Below are positions 56,226-63,654 of a stretch of DNA of 64,000 nucleotides, piece by piece. Both the position numbers and the translations under genes were made by a program. Numbering within the stretch: position 1 is the stretch's first letter; every line of letters begins with the position of its first letter. Below the pieces are notes generated by a model that saw nothing but the letters and a program-made list of their open reading frames with translations, ran no database searches and was not told the DNA's origin. The DNA lies in assembly GCA_029210465.1 (NCBI GenBank), contig JARGDL010000002.1, forward strand, positions 1-64,000, read 5' to 3'. This DNA comes from Stygiobacter electus. Its GTDB lineage: Bacteria > Bacteroidota > Ignavibacteria > Ignavibacteriales > Melioribacteraceae.

Positions 56226-56264
56226 AAGGTAACTTGGATAAAAAAATTTTAGATAAGTTACCTT
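56226..56264. other. Inverted repeat between the paired small genes
   Basis: AAGGTAACTT (56226-56235) and AAGTTACCTT (56255-56264) are perfect 10-base arms around a 19-base AT-rich loop. Arms lack a following T-tract. This may be a weak terminator for the 56268 gene or an operator for the 55722 gene. Confidence 0.5.
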
Positions 56265-56267
56265 AAA

Positions 56268-56738
56268 TTAAATTGAAGAAAAAGATGAGTAATTATTTAC
56301 TGAGCTATCAGCATAAAAATCTAAGATGTTTTCATCAGTAATTCTAAAATTTTTGCTTCTTGAATAAGGTAGTTCTTGAATTTTAAGTTGATTATTAACA
56401 TTATTTATTTTTACTAAATGATCATTAGTATTCATTATTTCCAATCTTTTTGTATTTCTAATTAAAGTTTCATTAAAATTATTATGCTCTATTTTATTAG
56501 GTTGATAAACATTTTCTTTTACTATACTTTTTGGTTCATAAGAATTAATTAAGTATGATTCATTTTGCTGATAATTATGAACTCTATTAATTTTAAGATT
56601 TCTAACATTTCCCAAATCTTGAGGAGCTACTTGCTTTTGAGGCTTTAATTTAAAAGAAATGTATGAAATAATAATCACAAAAAGTAATAATGATGTAAAA
56701 ATTAACAAGCTTGTATATATAATAGGTACTAAAGTCAT
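56268..56738 (-). CDS. Small membrane-anchored protein with Asn-rich linker, pair member 2
   Basis: The 156-residue protein has one N-terminal membrane segment (about 5-30) after MTLVPIIYTSL, then YISFKLKPQ, an Asn-rich, polar linker (about 45-125) and the C-terminal motif ENILDFYADSSVNN. It shares LVPI, YISFK and the terminal ILxxYAD motif with the neighbour but not the linker. Family unknown. AGGAAAGGAGA precedes the ATG and shows it is well translated. The two genes look like a diverged tandem duplication. Confidence 0.6.
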   Translation of the reverse strand: MTLVPIIYTSLLIFTSLLLFVIIISYISFKLKPQKQVAPQDLGNVRNLKINRVHNYQQNESYLINSYEPKSIVKENVYQPNKIEHNNFNETLIRNTKRLEIMNTNDHLVKINNVNNQLKIQELPYSRSKNFRITDENILDFYADSSVNNYSSFSSI

Positions 56739-57066
56739 TTCTAAATCTCCTTTCCTAGTTCTAATATTGCCAAAGATTATACCAATGTAAAAACCTTATT
56801 TTTAATGCATTTTCATAGATGTAACTAATTTGAATGTTTTATTATGAAACAAGATGTTTATTTAAGATTCAATTTGGTTTTTTTTAATGTAAAAAAATGT
56901 TAATGAAAGCCAATAGGAATTAAAACGATGAGGACTTCAATTAAACCATTATATTAAATAAATAGTGGAAATCACTTTTCATTAGTTAAAAAAGTTTTTT
57001 TTTAACTTACTTTTTAATAACTTTTGATCCGCTTTCTTGTAACTTTGTTAAAAAAAAGAGGTTAGC
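56739..57066. other. Non-coding stretch between divergent genes
   Basis: A 328-base AT-rich region between the 56268 gene (minus) and the HU-like gene (plus). It holds the Shine-Dalgarno of the minus gene, an AT-only hairpin AGTTAAAAAA/TTTTTTAACT (56984-56993 and 56998-57007) and the -7 box of the HU-like gene. No ORF or RNA gene was found. Confidence 0.6.
57040..57047 (+). promoter_or_regulatory. -7 promoter element of the HU-like gene
   Basis: TAACTTTG matches TAnnTTTG, about 20 bases before the ATG at 57067. The nearby upstream TTTG (57023-57026) is only 13 bases away and does not fit the -33 position. Confidence 0.45.
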
Positions 57067-57390
57067 ATGACCAAAGCTGATATTATTGATAAAATTGCCA
57101 GTGGAACTGGTTTAACAAAAATAGATACAGAAGTTGTTGTTGATGGTTTCTTTAAAACAATAATAGATGCATTAGCTTCCGGACATGGAATTGAAATTCG
57201 TGGTTTTGGTAGTTTTAAGGTAAGAAAAAAGAAATCTCGCAATGCTAGAAATCCAAGAACAGGTGAAAAAGTTTATGTGGGAGAACATTATGTCCCTGCA
57301 TTTAAATTTTCTAAAGATTTTAAATCTGCTGTAGATTTAGGTATGAAACAATTAAAAGAAGAGCAAAAGGTTATAAATGAAAAAATGTAA
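57067..57390 (+). CDS. HU/IHF-family DNA-binding protein
   Basis: The 107-residue nucleoid protein has the family pattern: TKADIIDKIASGTGLTKIDTEVVVDGFFKTIIDAL, then GIEIRGFGSFKVRKKKSRNARNPRTGEKV with the DNA-intercalating arm (NPRTGE). The tail is about 15 residues longer than HU of 90. It could be an IHF-type or HU-type subunit; only one copy is in the window. The stop overlaps the start of the next gene by 14 bases. Confidence 0.92.
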   Translation: MTKADIIDKIASGTGLTKIDTEVVVDGFFKTIIDALASGHGIEIRGFGSFKVRKKKSRNARNPRTGEKVYVGEHYVPAFKFSKDFKSAVDLGMKQLKEEQKVINEKM

Positions 57391-58054
57391 AATTTGTGGT
57401 GAAAATTTAAGTGATAAATTCAACTATTGTCCTAATTGCGGTGAAAAAATAAAAAATAAACAAAATAATATTGCATCAAATAATAATGTAAATAATAAAA
57501 CAATTTCATCAAAGTATATTTTAATTTCAACTTTAATTTTATTAGCTATTGGTTTTGTTGTTTTATACTTATCAGGTGTATTTGATTCTAATAAAGTCGA
57601 AACAAAAAATGTAGAACAAAATAATCAAGTAACACAAGGGGCGGATTTATCAAAGCTTGAAGAAATAAATAATCTTGAAAAACAATTCAACACAAATCCA
57701 AACGACTATAATACACTTTTAGAACTTGCACATTTATTAAATGATTCTGGATTTAAAGAAAAAGCAATTGAAAGATACCAACAATATTTAAAAAAATTTC
57801 CACAAGAACCAGATGTCTTAGTTGATATGGGTGTGTGCTATTATGAATTAGGAAAAAATCAAAACGCAATAATGTATATGAAAGAAGCATTGAAATATAA
57901 TCCAAAACATCAGATAGCAAATTTGAATTTGGGAATTGTTCATTTATCTATGGATGAAATTGAAACTGCCAAAGAGTATTGGAAAAAAGCAGCTGAATTA
58001 AATCCAAATAATGAAATAGGGAAAAAAGCACAAGAATTAATTAAATCACATTAA
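57377..58054 (+). CDS. Membrane protein with zinc ribbon and TPR repeats
   Basis: The 225-residue protein has an N-terminal zinc ribbon (CKICGENLSDKFNYCPNCGEK, Cys pairs), an Asn-rich linker, one membrane segment (about 49-70) and a C-terminal TPR domain (about 110-225, with NDYNTLLELAHLLNDSG, PDVLVDMGVCYYELGKNQNAI and HQIANLNLGIVHLSMDEIETA). It probably exposes a TPR scaffold outside the membrane. It overlaps the HU-like gene by 14 bases. Function unknown. Confidence 0.8.
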   Translation: MKKCKICGENLSDKFNYCPNCGEKIKNKQNNIASNNNVNNKTISSKYILISTLILLAIGFVVLYLSGVFDSNKVETKNVEQNNQVTQGADLSKLEEINNLEKQFNTNPNDYNTLLELAHLLNDSGFKEKAIERYQQYLKKFPQEPDVLVDMGVCYYELGKNQNAIMYMKEALKYNPKHQIANLNLGIVHLSMDEIETAKEYWKKAAELNPNNEIGKKAQELIKSH

Positions 58055-58068
58055 AATGGAGAAGTGAA

Positions 58069-58164
58069 ATGCCTTGCGGTAGAAAAAGAAAACGCCATAA
58101 AATGGCAACTCACAAGCGTAAAAAACGCTTGAGAAAAAATCGTCATAAAAAGAAATTAAGATAG
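58069..58164 (+). CDS. AURKAIP1/COX24 (mS38-like) small basic ribosomal protein
   Basis: A 31-residue protein, MPCGRKRKRHKM then ATHKRKKRLRKNRHKKK, which is more than half Lys/Arg/His. This is the Bacteroidota AURKAIP1/COX24 domain protein, a homologue of the mitochondrial ribosomal small-subunit protein mS38. GGAG lies 8 bases before the ATG. It is too short for usual gene callers. It is followed 20 bases later by tRNA-Thr, perhaps in one transcript. Confidence 0.85.
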   Translation: MPCGRKRKRHKMATHKRKKRLRKNRHKKKLR

Positions 58165-58183
58165 TTTAATTTCTTTAACTCAA

Positions 58184-58256
58184 GCCACCTTAGCTCAGCT
58201 GGTAGAGCAGCTCATTCGTAATGAGCCGGTCGTAGGTTCGAGTCCTATAGGTGGCT
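58184..58256 (+). tRNA. tRNA-Thr (anticodon CGT)
   Basis: The cloverleaf has acceptor GCCACCT/AGGTGGC, D-stem GCTC/GAGC, anticodon stem GCTCA/TGAGC around TTCGTAA (anticodon CGT, A37) and T-loop TTCGAGT. The discriminator is T at 58256, and CCA is not encoded. A T-run follows soon after. Confidence 0.95.
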
Positions 58257-58410
58257 CAGTTTTTTTATTCTTCTTGTTAAAAACCATCAAACCCATTTTA
58301 ACTATTCTGAAATAATTCAAAAAAATTACAATCTACTTTTCGGTAATAATATCAATTATTGTTAACAATTCATATTAGAACTAAAAAACTCAAATTTTTA
58401 AAAAATTTTT

Positions 58411-58442
58411 CTTGACAATCCCATAAAAAATACCTTATTTTG
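58411..58442 (+). promoter_or_regulatory. Promoter of the mraZ/dcw cluster
   Basis: TTG (58412-58414) within TTGACA is followed after 20 bases by TTATTTTG (58435-58442), a one-mismatch match to TAnnTTTG. The transcription start would lie inside the first MraZ box. Confidence 0.5.
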
Positions 58443-58445
58443 CAC

Positions 58446-58485
58446 ATAGTGGTTAATAGTGTATGATAAACCCAAATAGTGGGAG
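58446..58485 (+). promoter_or_regulatory. MraZ-box array, 10-bp direct repeats
   Basis: Four consecutive 10-mers start at 58446, 58456, 58466 and 58476: ATAGTGGTTA, ATAGTGTATG, ATAAACCCAA (degenerate) and ATAGTGGGAG. They match the known MraZ site (A-A/T-AGTG-G/T plus three bases at 10-bp phase). The last one contains the GGGAG ribosome binding site of mraZ. Confidence 0.75.
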
Positions 58486-58488
58486 ATT

Positions 58489-58938
58489 ATGTTTATAGGA
58501 AGTTTTAAATATTCAGTTGATTCAAAAGGCAGAATTAGTATTCCGGCTAAATTCAAAAAAGTATTAAAGCCTGAATCAAAAGATACTTTTGTATTGACAC
58601 GATCAACGGTAAAGTGTATTGATGTTTATCCTTTAAGCTATTGGGAGGAAAAAATTAAACCACGCATTGATGCCCTTGATGATTTCAATGATGATGATGT
58701 TGCGTTCAAAAGATTTTTATTTGAATTAGCAAGTGATCAAGAGCTGGATAAACAATCACGTTTGTTTATTCCAAAAAGTTTGCTTGAATATGCTGAAATA
58801 GAAAAAGATGTTTTGATATTAGGACAAAACAATAAAATTGAGTTTTGGAACCCTGAAATTTTTGAATTACAGAAAAAAGAATATCCAAAACCATTTGCTG
58901 AATTAGCAAAACAAGTAATGAATAACAATCAAAAATGA
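58489..58938 (+). CDS. mraZ: Transcriptional regulator MraZ
   Basis: The 149-residue double AbrB/SpoVT-like protein has two halves: the first with SFKYSVDSKGRISIPAKFKKVL and the second with SDQELDKQSRLFIPKSLLEYAEI, then VLILGQNNKIEFWNPEIFE. Each half carries the DxxGRxxxP-like DNA-binding strand. MraZ rings bind repeats in front of the dcw cluster and control division and wall genes. It is the first gene of the cluster and overlaps rsmH by 4 bases. Confidence 0.95.
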   Translation: MFIGSFKYSVDSKGRISIPAKFKKVLKPESKDTFVLTRSTVKCIDVYPLSYWEEKIKPRIDALDDFNDDDVAFKRFLFELASDQELDKQSRLFIPKSLLEYAEIEKDVLILGQNNKIEFWNPEIFELQKKEYPKPFAELAKQVMNNNQK

Positions 58939-59858
58939 TTCATGAACCAGTACTATTGAAGGAAAGCGTCGATCTTCTCACCACAAAGCTTAACGGCATT
59001 TACTTCGATGGAACTGCAGGTTTTGGAGGTCACTCTTCAGAAATATTAAAAAGAATTAGTTATAAAGGGCGACTAATTGCTACAGACAAAGACTATAATG
59101 CTTTTATTTATTGCAAAAATCAATTTGCAAATGATAGTCGCTTTTCTATTTATAACACTTCTTTTAAGAATATAGATACTATCTCAAAATTAGAGTTCAT
59201 TGAAAAATTTGATGGCATCTTTGCAGACTTGGGAGTTTCCTCGTTTCAACTTGATAATGTTGAATCGGGATTTACTTTCCGGGAGGATTCCTCCCTTGAT
59301 CTCAGGATGAATAAAGAAAGTGGCTTTACAGCTTCGGATTTTTTAAATAATTCTTCACAAGAAGAAATTGCTAATGTTCTTTTTCAATTTGGTGAAGAAA
59401 AGAATTCAAAAAACATTGCAAAAAAAATTATCGAACTAAGGAAAAAAGAAAAAATTGAATCATCTGCTCAAATTGTTGAACTAGTTAAAGGAATTACACC
59501 AGAAAGATATGTAATTAAAACTTTGACAAGAGTTTTCCAAGCATTAAGAATTTTTGTTAATGATGAATTAAATGAATTAAAAGAATTTTTACAAAAAGCT
59601 GTAAATCTTTTAAACACTGAAGGAAGAATTGCAATTATATCATTTCATTCATTGGAAGATAGAATAGTAAAAGATTTTTTTAAGTATGAAAGTTTGAATT
59701 GTGTTTGTCCGCCAGGTACACCGATTTGTATTTGTGGTAAAAAACAAACATTGAAATTGATAACAAAAAAACCAATTACTCCTTCTGAAGAAGAATTAAA
59801 AAGAAACAAAAGATCAAGGAGCGCAAAATTAAGAGTAGCGGAGAAAATAAGTTCTTAA
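58935..59858 (+). CDS. rsmH: 16S rRNA (cytosine(1402)-N4)-methyltransferase
   Basis: The 307-residue SAM methyltransferase has DGTAGFGGHSSEILKR, then FDGIFADLGVSSFQLDNVESGFTFREDSSLDLRMN, AIISFHSLEDRIVKDFF and KNRSRSAKLRVAE at the end. It modifies C1402 of 16S rRNA in the decoding centre. It overlaps mraZ by ATGA. Its 3' end carries the Shine-Dalgarno and start of ftsL. Confidence 0.95.
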   Translation: MIHEPVLLKESVDLLTTKLNGIYFDGTAGFGGHSSEILKRISYKGRLIATDKDYNAFIYCKNQFANDSRFSIYNTSFKNIDTISKLEFIEKFDGIFADLGVSSFQLDNVESGFTFREDSSLDLRMNKESGFTASDFLNNSSQEEIANVLFQFGEEKNSKNIAKKIIELRKKEKIESSAQIVELVKGITPERYVIKTLTRVFQALRIFVNDELNELKEFLQKAVNLLNTEGRIAIISFHSLEDRIVKDFFKYESLNCVCPPGTPICICGKKQTLKLITKKPITPSEEELKRNKRSRSAKLRVAEKISS

Positions 59859-60175
59859 AAGGTTCATCAATTACTGAATTTATAATAGTAATTGTTTTAA
59901 TCGCTTTTTTTGTATTTGCTTATGTGTTTTTTATTTCAGAAATAAAAAGATTGAACCGTGAAAAAGTTCTTAAACAGGAAATTTTAACAGAAAAAATTAA
60001 CAAACTTGAAATGTATTCTGTTGAAGTGCAAAAACTAACTTCAGAATCAAGGATTGTTAAGTTTGCTGAAGATTCATTATCACTTGTTAGACCAAATAAA
60101 AACATTGAAAAAATTGAAGTGCCAAAAAATCAAATATTACAAATTGAAAAGCTGTTAAAAGAAAAATATGATTAA
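59828..60175 (+). CDS. ftsL: FtsL-like division protein with a predicted AUU start
   Basis: A 115-residue frame that follows rsmH and overlaps ftsI. It gives a short cytoplasmic tail, one membrane segment (ITEFIIVIVLIAFFVFAYVFF, about residues 15-35) and a coiled coil (ISEIKRLNREKVLKQEILTEK and after), the FtsL shape. No ATG is in frame. GTG 59924 would remove the membrane segment, but ATT 59828 sits 6 bases behind a perfect AAGGAG (59816-59821), so AUU initiation is inferred. The protein would work in the FtsQLB complex at the division site. Confidence 0.75.
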   Translation: MKSSGENKFLKGSSITEFIIVIVLIAFFVFAYVFFISEIKRLNREKVLKQEILTEKINKLEMYSVEVQKLTSESRIVKFAEDSLSLVRPNKNIEKIEVPKNQILQIEKLLKEKYD

Positions 60176-62189
60176 CTCTCGAGTAATTATAGTTGCAGGA
60201 TTTTTATTTATAGTGTTAATAGTTTTAATTCTTAAACTATTTACAATACAAATTAATAAACATGAATATTACGTAAGAGTAGCAGAAAATCAGCAATATA
60301 ACCCACGAGATGTAAAAGCTGAACGTGGTTTAATTAAAGATATAAATGGAGAAGTACTTTGTTATACTTTTAACAGCATTAGTTTTTTTGTAAATAAAAA
60401 TTTAATAAAAGGTAATAAAGAAAAAGTTATTGAAACTATTGCTTCGAAATTTTCAAACGAACTTGGTAAAAGTAAAGAATATTATATCAACCTAATTAAA
60501 AATGGTAAAAACAATATTTGTATTGAAAGAAAAGTACCATTGGAAAAAGCAATTAATCTAAAACACTTTTATGTTGACGGCCTTTCTTATGAAGAAGATT
60601 TCTCAAGAATTTATCCATATGGAAATACTGCTAGCCATATTCTTGGTTTTGTAAATAAAGAAGGAAAAGCTGAAGAAGGTTTAGAAAAATTTTATGATAA
60701 ATACTTAAGAGGACAAGATGGAAAATTGATTTACGAAAAAGATGTTTTAGGTAGAATTATTTCTCTGGATGAAAAATTATCAATCAATCCTGAAAATGGA
60801 AATTCATTAATACTTACAATAAATAAAAATTATCAAAAAATTCTTGAAGAAGAAATTAAAAATGGTTTAGAAAAATATGGCGGTGAATCTGCTGTGGGTA
60901 TTATTATGAACCCAAATACAGGTGAAATATTGGCTTTGGCAAATTCTCCGGATTTTGATCCAACTAATTTTAATAACGTAAAACCAGAAAATAGAAAAAA
61001 CCGTGCTATTACTGACCCAATTGAACCTGGCTCTACAATGAAACCATTAACATTTTCAATCCTTTTTGAAGAAACAAATACGAATGAAAATGAAATTGTT
61101 AATGCTGAAAATGGGACCTATTCTTATAAAAATGTAAAAATATATGATTCACATAAATATTCAGATCTAACTGTGGCTCAAGTTTTACAAATTTCAAGCA
61201 ATATCGGTACTGCTAAATTATCGGAAAGATTAGATAAAGATATATTTTATAAATATCTAAGAGATTTTGGATTTAGTAATAAAACTGCAGTTGATTTACC
61301 AAGCGAATCTGAAGGCAGAATGACTTTACCAAAAAATTTTACTGGCATTACAAAAGCTTTTATGTCATTTGGTTATGAATTATTAGTAACACCTTTACAA
61401 TTAACAACTGCTTATTGTGCGTTAGTTAATGGTGGTAATTTATATAAACCGTTTATCGTTAAAAAGATAGTTGATAAAAACGGAAATACAATTGAAGAAA
61501 AAGAACCTCAAAAAATAAGAACTGTAATTTCTCAAAAAACTTCCGAAAGAATTAAAAAACTCATGATTGATGTCGTTGAAAAAGGTACAGGAACTGCAGC
61601 ACAATTACCGGATGTTTTAGTTGGTGGTAAAACAGGAACATCACAAAGATTGGTTGATAATTCTTACTCGAGTTCTCATCACAATTCATCTTTTATAGGT
61701 TTTTTCCCGGCAGAAAATCCAAAATTTGTAATTTATATTTTACTGAATTCACCAACCAAAGCTCAATATGGTGGATTAGTTGCCGCTCCAATCTTTCATG
61801 ATGTTGCAAAAAGAATTATTGAATCTGATCCAAACCTGATTACAAACAAGAAAAAAATTAAACATGATGAAAAATTAATTGACCAATTAATTGCTGATTT
61901 AAAATCAGCACCAAAAACTACACGTTCTTATTTGAATGTTCCGGAAATAAAAGAAGAAAAGAAAAACAGAGTATTTAAAAAAACTGATACAATACCAAAC
62001 TTAATAAATAATTCAATGCGTGATGCAATAGCTAAACTAAATGCACTTGGAATTAAATGGAAAGTGGTTGGAACTGGAAAAGTTGTTTGGCAAAGTTTAG
62101 AGCCTGGTTCTCCTTTTTCTAAAAATGATGTTTGTTTCATTAAATGTGAAAATTCTACAAAAAAAATAAATCAAAATGAAACTAAATAA
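60168..62189 (+). CDS. ftsI: Peptidoglycan transpeptidase FtsI/PBP3 with one PASTA domain
   Basis: The 673-residue class B penicillin-binding protein has an N-terminal membrane anchor (about 6-26), a pedestal domain (PRDVKAERGLIKD), then the transpeptidase with Ser289 in STMK, SSN at 343-345 and Lys488 in KTGTS, and a C-terminal PASTA-like domain (about 610-670: IPNLINNSMRDAIAKLNALG). It makes septal peptidoglycan cross-links. The start overlaps ftsL by 8 bases. The single PASTA domain resembles Gram-positive and Bacteroidota enzymes. Confidence 0.93.
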   Translation: MINSRVIIVAGFLFIVLIVLILKLFTIQINKHEYYVRVAENQQYNPRDVKAERGLIKDINGEVLCYTFNSISFFVNKNLIKGNKEKVIETIASKFSNELGKSKEYYINLIKNGKNNICIERKVPLEKAINLKHFYVDGLSYEEDFSRIYPYGNTASHILGFVNKEGKAEEGLEKFYDKYLRGQDGKLIYEKDVLGRIISLDEKLSINPENGNSLILTINKNYQKILEEEIKNGLEKYGGESAVGIIMNPNTGEILALANSPDFDPTNFNNVKPENRKNRAITDPIEPGSTMKPLTFSILFEETNTNENEIVNAENGTYSYKNVKIYDSHKYSDLTVAQVLQISSNIGTAKLSERLDKDIFYKYLRDFGFSNKTAVDLPSESEGRMTLPKNFTGITKAFMSFGYELLVTPLQLTTAYCALVNGGNLYKPFIVKKIVDKNGNTIEEKEPQKIRTVISQKTSERIKKLMIDVVEKGTGTAAQLPDVLVGGKTGTSQRLVDNSYSSSHHNSSFIGFFPAENPKFVIYILLNSPTKAQYGGLVAAPIFHDVAKRIIESDPNLITNKKKIKHDEKLIDQLIADLKSAPKTTRSYLNVPEIKEEKKNRVFKKTDTIPNLINNSMRDAIAKLNALGIKWKVVGTGKVVWQSLEPGSPFSKNDVCFIKCENSTKKINQNETK

Positions 62190-63654
62190 ACTATTAAATA
62201 AGGTTTCTGTAATTCAAGTTGTTGGTAATGCAGAATTAAAAGAAATTGATAATTTGTCAATCGATTCGAGAAATGTTAACAAAGGCTCGATATTCTTTGC
62301 AATTAAAGGACAAAAAACAGATGGACATAATTTTGTGATTGATGTTGTAAATAAAGGAGTCTCTGCTGTTGTAATTGATAATGATCAAAAATTTCCTGAT
62401 GATATTTTTAAGCATAATGATTGCGTTAAGATTTTAGTTAAAGACACAAAAATTTCTCTTGCTGAATTCTCTAATGCATTTTATGATGAACCTTCGAAAA
62501 AATTAAAAGTTATTGGAATAACTGGAACAAAAGGAAAATCAACTACTGCATTTTTTGTCAAAAATATTTTTAAAACAAATGAAAATAAATGTGGCTTAAT
62601 TGGTACGATTGCAAATTATATTGGCGATGAAGAAGTTAAAACATCTTTAACAACTCCGCAATCTCATGAAATAAATTTTCTCTTTGCTGAAATGATCAAG
62701 AAAAATTGCACTCATTGCGTTATAGAAGTATCATCACATGCTCTGGATTTGCACCGTGTTGATTTTGTGAATTTTCAATCTGCAATTTTTACAAACATAA
62801 CTTCAGACCATATGGATTATCATCAAACTTTCGAGAATTACTTCATTGCTAAAAAAATTCTTTTTGAAATGATTAATGAAAATGGATTTGTAATTTTTAA
62901 TAATGATGATCCAAATGGTGAAAAAATTGTGGCTGATTCAAAAGGCAAAAGAATTTCTTATGGTACAAAAAATAATTCTGATGTTAGAATTCACAACATA
63001 AAATATGATCTTGATGGAACACGGTTTGAAATTCATTGGCAAAATAAAATTTATAAAGCTGAAACAAAATTAATAGGAATTTTTAACGCATATAATGCCG
63101 CATCATCATTTGCTGTTGCAATGGCAAACAAAGTTGAACCTCAAATAGCTATTGAAGGAATTAAAAACACACCACAAGTTCCTGGTCGTTTTGAAGTTGT
63201 TTCGAAAAAAAATAAAAAAGTAATAGTTGATTATTCCCATACATCGGATTCATTAAAACAAGCATTGGAAGCAATTCATCATATTGTTAAAGATGAAAGA
63301 AAAATTTACACTGTTTTTGGTTGTGGCGGTGATCGTGATAAAACTAAAAGACCAATTATGGGTGCAATTGCTTCCGAATTAAGTGATCGTGTTTATGTTA
63401 CTTCTGATAATCCACGAACTGAAGATCCATTTATAATAATTGATGAAATTGTGCATGGCATCAAAAAGAATAATTACAGAATAATTGAAAATAGAGAAGA
63501 AGCAATTCGTTCGGCAATTTTTGAAAGCGAAGATGATGCTGTAATTCTTATAGCAGGTAAAGGTCATGAAAACTATCAGGAAATTAACGGCGTTAGAAAA
63601 CATTTTTCAGATAAAGAAATTTCGGAAAAATATTTAAACGAATGGGCAAAGTGA
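62176..63654 (+). CDS. murE: UDP-N-acetylmuramoyl-tripeptide synthetase, meso-DAP type
   Basis: The 492-residue Mur ligase has ATP site GITGTKGKSTTAFFV, then VSSHALDLHRV, SDHMDYH and VDYSHTSDSLKQAL. The DNPR motif at residues 411-414 (TSDNPRTEDP) is the one seen in enzymes that add meso-diaminopimelate, so the wall is of the DAP type. It overlaps ftsI by 14 bases and murF by 13. Confidence 0.95.
   Translation: MKLNKLLNKVSVIQVVGNAELKEIDNLSIDSRNVNKGSIFFAIKGQKTDGHNFVIDVVNKGVSAVVIDNDQKFPDDIFKHNDCVKILVKDTKISLAEFSNAFYDEPSKKLKVIGITGTKGKSTTAFFVKNIFKTNENKCGLIGTIANYIGDEEVKTSLTTPQSHEINFLFAEMIKKNCTHCVIEVSSHALDLHRVDFVNFQSAIFTNITSDHMDYHQTFENYFIAKKILFEMINENGFVIFNNDDPNGEKIVADSKGKRISYGTKNNSDVRIHNIKYDLDGTRFEIHWQNKIYKAETKLIGIFNAYNAASSFAVAMANKVEPQIAIEGIKNTPQVPGRFEVVSKKNKKVIVDYSHTSDSLKQALEAIHHIVKDERKIYTVFGCGGDRDKTKRPIMGAIASELSDRVYVTSDNPRTEDPFIIIDEIVHGIKKNNYRIIENREEAIRSAIFESEDDAVILIAGKGHENYQEINGVRKHFSDKEISEKYLNEWAK

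Noticed and set aside
56984..57007. AT-only inverted repeat before the HU-like gene as a terminator
   Set aside because: The stem is nearly all A-T with one G-C pair, and such repeats are expected by chance in this AT-rich DNA.
59840..59924. -1 frameshift from rsmH into ftsL as an alternative to the AUU start
   Set aside because: No X XXY YYZ heptamer in the rsmH frame lies near its stop, and a fusion of RsmH to FtsL would be unprecedented; the AAGGAG site explains the start better.
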